Assembly (NCBI GenBank): GCA_002068715.1
Contig: MWAR01000625.1
Span: 1-6,916, forward strand
Length of the DNA: 6,916 nucleotides
Source of the DNA: a bacterium ADurb.Bin374
GTDB taxonomy: Bacteria; Riflebacteria; Ozemobacteria; Ozemobacterales; Ozemobacteraceae
Reading direction: 5' to 3'
The position numbers and the translations under genes were made by a program. Numbering within the stretch: the stretch's first letter is position 1; each line of letters starts with the position of its first letter. Below the pieces are notes generated by a model, which made no database searches, was not told the DNA's origin, and saw only the letters and a list, made by a program, of their open reading frames with translations. Of this stretch, positions 1 to 5,275 are shown piece after piece.

Positions 1-1578
1 CATGAGGAGCGGATCCCAAGCCTGGCCGCCGGGCACGCCGGACTCGACCTTGTCGGTCGTGTGAACCGTGAATTCGGCGCCCTTGCCTCGAATCACGCCG
101 TGGTCGCCGATCTGGCCGCCCGATGCCGCATAGAACGGAGTGCGGTCGGTGATGACTAGCAGTTCGTCGCCGGCTTCGACCACATTCATCACCTTGCCGG
201 TGTCGGTCATGGCCGCGTACCCGGTGAACACTGTTTTCCCGTAATCAGCCGGGTTGATGGCACTGAAGTTCACGAATGCGGAGACGACATTGGCGCGGCC
301 GCGCTCGCGCTGTTTCTCGAGTTCGGTGTTGAATCCGGCTTCGTCGACGAGCAGCTGTTCTTCCTTGCAGATCTCGCGGGTCAGGTCGAGCGGGAATCCG
401 TAGGTGTCGTGCAGCAGGAAGGCGCGGGCGCCGTCGAGCTGCGTCGTGCCGGCCTTCTTCAGGTCGGCGATGTAGCCGTTCAGCATCTCGCTGCCGGTCT
501 TGAGCGTCTGGAGGAACCGCTCCTCCTCGCTCTTCACGACGCGGGTGACGAGTTCGAGGTTCTGTCCGACCTCGGGATAAGCTTCCATGATGCGGGCGAC
601 GGTCGGAACGATCGTGTGCAGGAACGGCTCTTCCTGACCGAGATACTTATAGCCGAACCGGGAAGCGCGGCGCAGGATCTTTCTGAGCACGTAGCCGCGG
701 CCTTCGTTGCCCGGCAGCGCGCCGTCGGCGATCGCGAACGAGAGGGCGCGGACGTGGTCGGCGACGACCTTCAGGGCGGTGCGGGTCTTGCCACCCTCGG
801 CAAAATGCTTGCCGGTGTGCTTCTCGACGGCGCCGACGATGCCCGAGAAAACGTCGTTCTCGAAGTTGTCGAGCTTGCCCTGGAGGATCGCCGCGAGGCG
901 TTCGAGGCCCATGCCGGTATCGATGTTCTTCTTCTTGAGCGGCGTTAGCGCGCCGTCTTCGGCCCGGTTGTACTGCGTGAACACGAGGTTCCAGAACTCG
1001 AGATATCGCGGACAGTCACAGCCGGGCGCACAGTCGGGCGATCCACAGCCGATGCCGGGGCCCTGGTCGATGTAGATCTCGGAGCAGGGGCCGGACGGGC
1101 CGACGCCGATCGTCCAGAAGTTGTCCTTGTCGCCAAGGGTGATGATGTGGTCGGAAGGGACACCGATGCTCTTGTGCCAGATCTCGCGCGCCTCGTCATC
1201 GCTGTGGTGAACCGAAACGTAAAGTTTCTTCACGTCGAGATTCACGACCTTGGTGATGAACTCCCAGGCCCAGGCGATCGCGTCTTTCTTGAAATAGTCG
1301 CCGAAACTGAAGTTGCCCAGCATCTCGAAGAAGGTGTGATGGCGGGCCGTGTAGCCAACGTTCTCGATGTCCGTCGTGCGGAAGCATTTCTGACAGGTGG
1401 CGGCGCGCTTGAGATCGGTCTTGAGACCGAGGAAATACGGTTTGAAGGGGGCCATGCCGGCGCTGTTGAAGAGCAGCGTGGGGTCATCCTGCGGGATCAG
1501 CGAAAAAGAGCCGCGAACGTAGTGTTCGTGACCCTTGAAGAAATCGAGAAACTTGGATCGGACGGTTGCGGTGTTCAT
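1..1578 (-). CDS. alaS: Alanyl-tRNA synthetase (5' part; 3' end lies beyond the left edge)
   Basis: Cytoplasmic class II synthetase that charges tRNA-Ala with alanine; essential for translation. The frame is open from ATG at 1578 to the window edge, 526 codons of the roughly 870 usual in bacteria. Landmarks of the family are visible: the catalytic-core stretch TCQKCFRTTDIENVG at residues 61-75, RHHTFFEMLGNFSFGDYFK at 79-97, GPSGPCSE at 160-167, WNLVFTQYN at 196-204, motif 3 GMGLERL at 222-228, the tRNA-recognition region GYVLRKILRRA at 295-305, and the start of the editing domain TPFYAASGGQIGD at 480-492. The HxxxH and CxxxH editing-site motifs and the C-terminal C-Ala domain would lie outside the window. 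A Cys-rich insertion (C178, C183, C187, C189) precedes WNLVF. AGGAG lies 7 bases before the ATG, which supports this start. It is 45 bases downstream of a pseudopilin gene and probably also has its own promoter. Identification is near certain. Confidence 0.98.
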   Translation of the reverse strand, partial: MNTATVRSKFLDFFKGHEHYVRGSFSLIPQDDPTLLFNSAGMAPFKPYFLGLKTDLKRAATCQKCFRTTDIENVGYTARHHTFFEMLGNFSFGDYFKKDAIAWAWEFITKVVNLDVKKLYVSVHHSDDEAREIWHKSIGVPSDHIITLGDKDNFWTIGVGPSGPCSEIYIDQGPGIGCGSPDCAPGCDCPRYLEFWNLVFTQYNRAEDGALTPLKKKNIDTGMGLERLAAILQGKLDNFENDVFSGIVGAVEKHTGKHFAEGGKTRTALKVVADHVRALSFAIADGALPGNEGRGYVLRKILRRASRFGYKYLGQEEPFLHTIVPTVARIMEAYPEVGQNLELVTRVVKSEEERFLQTLKTGSEMLNGYIADLKKAGTTQLDGARAFLLHDTYGFPLDLTREICKEEQLLVDEAGFNTELEKQRERGRANVVSAFVNFSAINPADYGKTVFTGYAAMTDTGKVMNVVEAGDELLVITDRTPFYAASGGQIGDHGVIRGKGAEFTVHTTDKVESGVPGGQAWDPLLM

Positions 1579-1590
1579 GGGGTCGCTCCT

Positions 1591-1643
1591 GGTCGGGTTC
1601 GAAGAATATATATCATTATACAGCTATTCGTATTTTGCGTTGA
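1591..1643 (-). promoter_or_regulatory. Probable alaS promoter overlapping the end of the upstream pseudopilin gene
   Basis: Read on the minus strand, a perfect -10 box TATAAT sits at 1620-1615. With a 17-base spacer the -35 position at 1643-1638 reads TCAACG, only three of six matches to TTGACA. Transcription would start near 1608 and leave a leader of about 30 bases containing the AGGAG ribosome site of alaS. The -35 falls inside the last codons of the pseudopilin gene. The strong -10 in locally AT-rich DNA makes it plausible; the weak -35 keeps confidence moderate. No T-box leader is visible and there is no room for one. Confidence 0.5.
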
Positions 1644-2346
1644 GGACCCTCGAGTAGACGCGGGTCACGAAAGTCCTCGTCTTGACCGGCGCGCCGGCCT
1701 TGTCATACAGCTCGTTCATCGAGAGCTGAACCTCGACGCCGCGCACCTTCGAGAGATCGTTCAAGCCGTTGCCGGGATTGGTGGGAAAATAGTAATGCGG
1801 AGCCAGGTATTTCTGGTACTGGTCGAGGCTTTCGCCGTTGTCGCGGTTCCGGAAGATGATGCCGTCGGTGCCCCAGATCTTGAGATAGTCGAGCTGCCTG
1901 GTCACGATGGCGCGCTTGATCTTTCCCTTTTCCTGGCGATAGATGATCTTCTGGGCGCCAGGAGAATCCTTGTATCGGTCGGGACCCTCGTAGGACCAGG
2001 TGACGGTGGTCGTGCCGTCGCCGATGCGCTGCGGCACCTCGATGGTCATCGAGAAGAACAGGGCGTTGTCCTCGGCGAACAGGTTGCCGCGGAACACGGT
2101 GTCGAGGCTGACGAGCTTGGTCATCTCTCGCAGATCGCGCTCGATGAGCATCAGGAATTCGCGGGCCTCGTGCAGGGTGTCGAGCGACTGGCGCTGCCGC
2201 TCGAGGCTGACGAAGGTGCGGTTGAGGAACACATATCCCGTCACGAGAACGATCCCGAAAAGCAGGAGCGAGATCATGACTTCGACGAGGGTGACGGCAC
2301 GGCGCGCGGGGCGATGTGTATATTGCATGATATTCATATCCTTCAC
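1624..2346 (-). CDS. Minor pseudopilin, GspJ/PilW-like (prepilin-type N-terminal methylation domain)
   Basis: 240-residue protein with a type IV prepilin N terminus: a basic leader ending RPARRA, then VTLVE (residues 18-22) and an unbroken hydrophobic helix to about residue 41. The Glu at mature position +5 (E22) is present. The residue before the predicted cleavage is Ala17 instead of the usual Gly, which prepilin peptidases accept less commonly. The C-terminal domain (about 45-240) begins with an extended helix (SLERQRQSLDTLHEAREFLMLIERDLREM) and continues into strand-like segments, as in GspJ/PulJ. Such proteins sit at the tip of type II secretion pseudopili or type IV pili. The start shown is GTG, overlapping the stop of the upstream pseudopilin gene as GTGA, suggesting translational coupling. 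ATG at 2337 or 2328 are alternatives; the latter has GAAGGA about 10 bases upstream and gives an 11-residue leader. The fold assignment to GspJ rather than another minor pilin is inferred from position and N-terminal form. Confidence 0.85.
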   Translation of the reverse strand: MKDMNIMQYTHRPARRAVTLVEVMISLLLFGIVLVTGYVFLNRTFVSLERQRQSLDTLHEAREFLMLIERDLREMTKLVSLDTVFRGNLFAEDNALFFSMTIEVPQRIGDGTTTVTWSYEGPDRYKDSPGAQKIIYRQEKGKIKRAIVTRQLDYLKIWGTDGIIFRNRDNGESLDQYQKYLAPHYYFPTNPGNGLNDLSKVRGVEVQLSMNELYDKAGAPVKTRTFVTRVYSRVLNAKYE

Positions 2347-2909
2347 GGCGTGGAGGTCGGCAGCGAAGGCGTGAACGAACTGTTCAGGCCCGAACCGAGC
2401 GTTTCATCGGAAAGGATCGTCGCGAGCTCGAAGGATTTCTCCTTCCCCTTTTTGTTGCCGGTCCCCGGGATGGACTCGGTGAAATACACGATCGCCCTGA
2501 TCCGGATGCGCCGTTTCTGAAGCTCGTAATCGGGCGAGCCGGCGTCGGGATCGACGTTCGGATAGAACGAAAGGCGCGCTTCGCGGGTGTATTCGACGCC
2601 GGGCGAGTTCCAGGTGCCGTTCGCCTCGCGCGGCGTGACGTATTCCTTGAAAGGCCCGTCGACCGGGTCGGAAGCCGAGAGTTCGATTAGCTGGCGAAGC
2701 TGGGCGAACGGCCGGCTCTTGAGTTCCTCGATCTTCAGCATGGCGAGGTTGGCTGCCACGACTTCGTTGATGCTCTTGTAGGTGACCTTTTCAGACACCC
2801 CGAACAGCAGAATGATCGGAAGCATCACCAGCGAGGCGATCGAGAGCGCCACGAGGATTTCCACGAGCGTGATGCCCCGTCCGAGAGCCTGGGAAGCGGC
2901 TCTGCGCAC
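2343..2909 (-). CDS. Minor pseudopilin, GspI/PilV-like (prepilin-type N-terminal methylation domain)
   Basis: Prepilin-like protein of 188 residues when started at GTG 2909. The leader VRRAASQALGRG ends in Gly, cleavage would fall before ITLVE (Glu at +5), and the hydrophobic helix ILVALSIASLVMLPIILLFGV follows. After the helix comes EKVTYKSINEVVAANLAMLKIEELKSRP, similar in pattern to GspI/PilV proteins, then a strand-rich C-terminal part. It is upstream of and overlaps a GspJ-like gene, a gene order typical of minor pseudopilins. The start is uncertain. The frame stays open to ATG 3065, with further ATGs at 3050, 3026 and 3005, but those starts overlap the divergent exported-protein gene or give an unusually long leader (44 residues from 3005). 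TTG 2918 is another option. None has a strong ribosome site at good spacing. The C-terminal tail is rich in Ser, Thr and Pro. The pilin character is secure; the exact family and start are inferred. Confidence 0.82.
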   Translation of the reverse strand: MRRAASQALGRGITLVEILVALSIASLVMLPIILLFGVSEKVTYKSINEVVAANLAMLKIEELKSRPFAQLRQLIELSASDPVDGPFKEYVTPREANGTWNSPGVEYTREARLSFYPNVDPDAGSPDYELQKRRIRIRAIVYFTESIPGTGNKKGKEKSFELATILSDETLGSGLNSSFTPSLPTSTP

Positions 2910-3003
2910 ATCAGGCAAATTTCGTGCCGAAGACGCTAACGTCGCCTGCAGTTCATGCCGATGAGAATCGTGGAAAACCAGAGAACGAAGCGAGGGAACA
3001 AAC

Positions 3004-3477
3004 ATGAAGATAGACCGAAAGCACATGGGCCTGATCCTGGCCTCCTTCATAGCCTTGTCATTCAATAGTCACTTCGCTCAGGCCGCAAGAAAAACGCAGG
3101 AAATCCTGCAGCCGGCGAAGGTGTATGCCTTCAAGAAAACCGCAACCGCGTACGTGCCTCTCGCAGAAGTGAAAGACGCGCCCGTGGTCGTCAAGAAGAC
3201 CGGTGTCAGAATAGATCGACGCAACTTGTATATCGGTGGATATGTGGTCAACACCTCGAACAAGGCCGTGCCGCACGTGAGAATCTATCCCACGTTCGTG
3301 AGCAAGCCTCAAAACCTGGTCAATCTGTCCGCTCAGCTGAACCACGATGAACTCAACCTTTCTCCGAAGGAAACGCGGCGCTTCGTCATCATGCGCCCGA
3401 TTTCGGATGTGAAGGACCTGCTCGAGAACAACGTTCCGGTGTCCGAAAACTGCGTTCTCAATTGCCGCCTTCTCTAG
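3004..3477 (+). CDS. Small exported protein with a probable Ig-like/FxLYD-type beta domain, unknown function
   Basis: 157-residue protein. The N terminus looks like a Sec signal peptide: basic MKIDRKH, hydrophobic core MGLILASFIALSF, and an Ala-x-Ala type site (FAQA, cleavage after about residue 27), so it should be periplasmic or secreted. The rest reads as a small beta-sandwich: LYIGGYVVNTSNKAVPHVRIYPTF (about 75-98) resembles the 'G.V.NTS...V..V.V' pattern of FxLYD-like domains, followed by LSPKETRRFVI (about 124-134), as where such domains close their sheet. This is pattern similarity, not a family assignment. GAGGGA lies about 7 bases before the ATG, supporting the start. Third codon positions are mostly G or C, as in its neighbours. 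The C terminus carries two Cys (ENCVLNC), which could pair after export. The last 20 bases overlap the convergent TPR-like gene. Function is unknown. Confidence 0.8.
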   Translation: MKIDRKHMGLILASFIALSFNSHFAQAARKTQEILQPAKVYAFKKTATAYVPLAEVKDAPVVVKKTGVRIDRRNLYIGGYVVNTSNKAVPHVRIYPTFVSKPQNLVNLSAQLNHDELNLSPKETRRFVIMRPISDVKDLLENNVPVSENCVLNCRLL

Positions 3478-4237
3478 CCTCGAGCCGCCCGATCTCGGTG
3501 ATAACGCGATCCCATTCAGGCCCCTGCTCGGCAGGGGCCTGTTCCTTCATAAGCTGAAACGCCGACAGATACGATTCCTTGGCTTTCAGCTTCATGTTCT
3601 TGCGGGTATACATGTCTCCAAGGTTCTGGAAGGCATACACCAGGATATCGAGATTCTCACGCTTTCCGCCCGACTTGAGGAGCTGCTCGCGAAGAAGGCC
3701 TTCGAGCTTGAGAATGCCGAGGTTGTCTGACGCATCGAGGGCCATGACGGCGTCTTTCAACTCGAGGGCGACGGGCGACGAACGCTGACGCTGGAAATCG
3801 CTCTGCTCTTTTTCCTGCTCGTCCGCGAGACGGCGGCCAGCCTCGTATTTTTCGATGGCGAAGCGGCGGCGCCGGTCGCGGTGATTCTCACCCTTGGTAT
3901 CGACGGCCAGCACACGGATGGTCTCGCTGGGCAGGCCAAGCTCGATGAGATCTTCCTCGTTTGTCTCGAGCGACGAAGATGTCTTGCGCCAGAGGGACGA
4001 GCCCTTGAGGAACGAGAAATATCCGCCGCTTTTTCCGGTAGGGGTGGGATCGCTGATCGTATTCGAGGCCGGCAGGCCGGGAATTCCCAGGTCGCCGCCG
4101 AAATGATAGAGCGTCACGCCGGCGACGGCCGCGACACAGAGGCCGGCAAGCCAAAGCTGGGGGCTCTTCCACCAGGGGGGAAGGGGCTGCTCTTCTTGCC
4201 CGTGCTTGCGACGGGGAGGATACAACGGTCTGACCAT
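3458..4237 (-). CDS. Membrane-anchored protein with a C-terminal TPR-like helical region
   Basis: 259 residues. A short Pro/Arg-rich cytoplasmic head (1-27) is followed by one membrane segment (about 28-46, LWLAGLCVAAVAGVTLYHF). The positive charges before it predict N-in topology with the bulk outside the cytoplasm. A Gly/Ser/Pro-rich linker (about 47-90) leads to an acidic segment, then a charged, probably coiled helix (about 118-150, rich in R, E, K, Q). The C-terminal part is helical. The segment from about 196, LDILVYAFQNLGDMYTRKN, then LKAKESYLSAFQLMKEQ, matches the spacing and residue pattern of a tetratricopeptide repeat (small residues at the usual turns, G/A-x-x-Y/F), so a scaffold or protein-binding role is likely. 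GGAG sits 5 bases before the ATG. A good promoter lies upstream at 4322-4294. The 3' end overlaps the convergent exported-protein gene by 20 bases. I do not recognise a specific family. Confidence 0.8.
   Translation of the reverse strand: MVRPLYPPRRKHGQEEQPLPPWWKSPQLWLAGLCVAAVAGVTLYHFGGDLGIPGLPASNTISDPTPTGKSGGYFSFLKGSSLWRKTSSSLETNEEDLIELGLPSETIRVLAVDTKGENHRDRRRRFAIEKYEAGRRLADEQEKEQSDFQRQRSSPVALELKDAVMALDASDNLGILKLEGLLREQLLKSGGKRENLDILVYAFQNLGDMYTRKNMKLKAKESYLSAFQLMKEQAPAEQGPEWDRVITEIGRLEAREGGN
3517..3541 (+). terminator. Terminator-like hairpin inside the convergent gene
   Basis: A perfect inverted repeat: CAGGCCCCTGC (3517-3527), a 3-base loop TCG, and GCAGGGGCCTG (3531-3541). It begins 40 bases after the stop of the plus-strand exported-protein gene and is followed by TTCCTTC, a weak T-rich stretch, so it could end that transcript. 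It lies within the coding sequence of the minus-strand TPR-like gene, where it encodes residues around QAPAEQGP. The T-tract is poor, so this may be a transcription barrier or a chance result of GC-rich codons. Confidence 0.4.
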
Positions 4238-4242
4238 CGGTT

Positions 4243-4258
4243 CTCCAGAACTCCAGAA
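4243..4258. repeat. Tandem 8-base repeat at the ribosome site of the TPR-like gene
   Basis: CTCCAGAA occurs twice in immediate succession (4243-4250, 4251-4258). On the minus strand this gives TTCTGGAG twice, so two GGAG ribosome-site candidates lie about 5 and 13 bases before the ATG. Confidence 0.7.
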
Positions 4259-4293
4259 TGTGGATGCAGGACACCAAAGACTCGGATTTCGAA

Positions 4294-4322
4294 AGTATAC
4301 CAGAGGCGGAATTCCCTGTCCA
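4294..4322 (-). promoter_or_regulatory. Sigma-70 type promoter for the TPR-like gene
   Basis: Read on the minus strand: -35 TGGACA at 4322-4317 (five of six), a 17-base spacer, -10 TATACT at 4299-4294 (five of six), and an extended -10 TGG directly before it. Transcription would begin near 4287 and leave a leader of about 50 bases to the ATG at 4237. The spacer holds the palindrome GGAATTCC (4308-4315), a possible operator. Confidence 0.7.
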
Positions 4323-4368
4323 TTTCATTGAGACCGGGCATTCGATCTCATGATGGGAGAGGAATTCC
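4308..4368. promoter_or_regulatory. Pair of identical GGAATTCC palindromes in the divergent promoter region
   Basis: GGAATTCC is present at 4308-4315 and at 4361-4368, 53 bp apart start to start, about five helical turns. The first lies between the -35 and -10 of the minus-strand promoter; the second is about 28 bases upstream of the plus-strand -35. The bases just before each copy are also purine-rich (GAGGC and GAGA). A dimeric regulator binding both is possible, but an 8-base palindrome pair is weak evidence by itself. Confidence 0.35.
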
Positions 4369-4395
4369 GGTGACATTCCACCTCAATTCGGTATG

Positions 4396-4425
4396 TTGCA
4401 TGACGCGGACGGGGTGTGTTATATT
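4396..4425 (+). promoter_or_regulatory. Probable extended -10 promoter for the methyltransferase gene
   Basis: The -10 box TATATT at 4420-4425 (five of six) is preceded by TGT, giving an extended -10. A weak -35 TTGCAT lies at 4396-4401 with an 18-base spacer. Transcription would start near 4432, leaving a leader of about 43 bases that includes the TGGAG ribosome site of the TTG-initiated gene. Confidence 0.6.
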
Positions 4426-4474
4426 CGGTGGTCAGTGGCAGGAGAGGACAGCCGCATTTTTGGAGTAATCACGC

Positions 4475-5101
4475 TTGCACAGCGCCAGCACGATTCAGCA
4501 CGCTTACGACCGATACAGCACGATGTATGATCTCTTCTTCAAGCCCTGGCTTGAGGATGGGCACCGTATCGCCGTGGAACAGCTCGATCTCACACCGGGC
4601 CAGACGGTCCTCGAGGTCGGCGTGGGTACGGGCCTGAGCCTCGAGTATTATCCTCCGCAGGCCTCGGTCATCGGGTTCGATTTCAGCCACGGCATGCTTT
4701 GCCATTCGCGGAAACGGGCCGACGAGTGCTCCTGCCCCACCCAGCTGCTCCAGATGGATGTTTCGAAGATGGCATTCGCCCCGCGCACCTTCGACAGGAT
4801 CCTGGCGGCATACGTGCTCACGGTCGTCCCCGACACCCGTCGCGCCATCCGGGAGATCCTGCGCGTCGCGAAGCCGGGAGCGAAAGTCGTGCTGATCAAC
4901 CATCTGCGCAGCAGAAATTCCATCCTCTCCTGGATCGAAGATCGGTTTCACCCGGTTTTTTCGAAGCTCGGCCTCTTCACTCTCGATCGCGACCTCCTCT
5001 CGATCCTTGAATCCTGCGGAATCCGAGACTACTCCCTGACCCCCACGACATTCCTCGGACTTCACCACGTCATTTCATTCACCGTACCGGAGCACATCTG
5101 A
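4475..5101 (+). CDS. Class I SAM-dependent methyltransferase, PmtA-like (phospholipid N-methyltransferase)
   Basis: 208 residues. The Rossmann-type SAM site is clear: motif I VLEVGVGTGLSL (45-56), acidic end of strand 2 in VIGFDFSHGML (65-75, D69 likely contacts the ribose of SAM), MDVSKMAF (94-101), and FDRILAAYVLTVVPD (106-120), then LRVAKPGAKVVLINH (129-143). VLEVGVGTGLSL, AAYV-x-x-VVPD and the NH after strand 5 are features I associate with Rhodobacter-type PmtA, which methylates phosphatidylethanolamine towards phosphatidylcholine using SAM at the inner membrane surface. A UbiE-type or other small-molecule methyltransferase remains possible. The start is TTG: an in-frame TAA sits at 4466-4468 and no ATG precedes residue 17, while GGAG lies 9 bases upstream. 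An extended -10 promoter is upstream. It is a single-gene unit, followed by a terminator-like hairpin. Length is typical for the family. Confidence 0.88.
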   Translation: MHSASTIQHAYDRYSTMYDLFFKPWLEDGHRIAVEQLDLTPGQTVLEVGVGTGLSLEYYPPQASVIGFDFSHGMLCHSRKRADECSCPTQLLQMDVSKMAFAPRTFDRILAAYVLTVVPDTRRAIREILRVAKPGAKVVLINHLRSRNSILSWIEDRFHPVFSKLGLFTLDRDLLSILESCGIRDYSLTPTTFLGLHHVISFTVPEHI

Positions 5102-5275
5102 TGCGAAACTGCCCGGCAGCACCTGCCGGGCCATCGCGATGAAGGAACGAAGGCCGCGTTTTCAACGCCGCGTGCCACGCACTCGACATCGCAACCGTCC
5201 GCCCTGGAGCGGACCACATTTCCCGGGTTCGACCTTTTTCAAGCGTTCCCGGCAACAAATCGGAGACATTCATTC
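5102..5275. other. Intergenic gap between the methyltransferase and the large unknown protein
   Basis: 174 bases. Besides the hairpin at 5111-5131 there is a short inverted repeat GTCCGC (5197-5202) / GCGGAC (5209-5214) with a 6-base loop, and TTCCCGG twice (5220-5226, 5246-5252). No clear -10/-35 pair was found for the downstream gene, so its promoter is unplaced. No small gene is supported. Confidence 0.5.
5111..5131 (+). terminator. Terminator-like hairpin after the methyltransferase gene
   Basis: GCCCGGCAG (5111-5119), loop CAC, CTGCCGGGC (5123-5131): a perfect 9-bp GC-rich stem with a 3-base loop, 10 bases after the TGA. No T-run follows, so it is either a weak intrinsic terminator or a structure that protects the 3' end of the messenger. 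Its position directly behind the gene favours a role in ending the transcript. Confidence 0.5.

Noticed and set aside
409..1075. Plus-strand open frames opposite alaS
   Set aside because: alaS motifs on the minus strand are continuous across this region.
1147..2520. A 457-codon plus-strand open frame opposite alaS and both pseudopilin genes
   Set aside because: It spans three well-identified minus-strand genes, has no recognisable domain and arises from the strong G/C preference at third codon positions of the real genes.
4079..4088. GGGAATTCCC palindrome, a third copy of the GGAATTCC core
   Set aside because: It lies inside the coding sequence of the TPR-like gene, where the codons encode ordinary residues; not counted as part of the operator pair.
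4469..5068. A 199-codon minus-strand open frame opposite the methyltransferase
   Set aside because: The plus strand encodes an unmistakable SAM methyltransferase over the same bases.
5101..5142. A 13-codon open frame whose ATG overlaps the methyltransferase stop
   Set aside because: It runs through the terminator-like hairpin, has no ribosome site of its own and is too short to support.
5156..5168. Small inverted repeat GCGTT-TTC-AACGC
   Set aside because: A 5-bp stem is too short to be meaningful in GC-rich DNA.
5222..5240. GGGTTCGACC resembling a tRNA T-loop
   Set aside because: The flanking bases do not form the T-arm stem and no acceptor, D or anticodon arms are found nearby.
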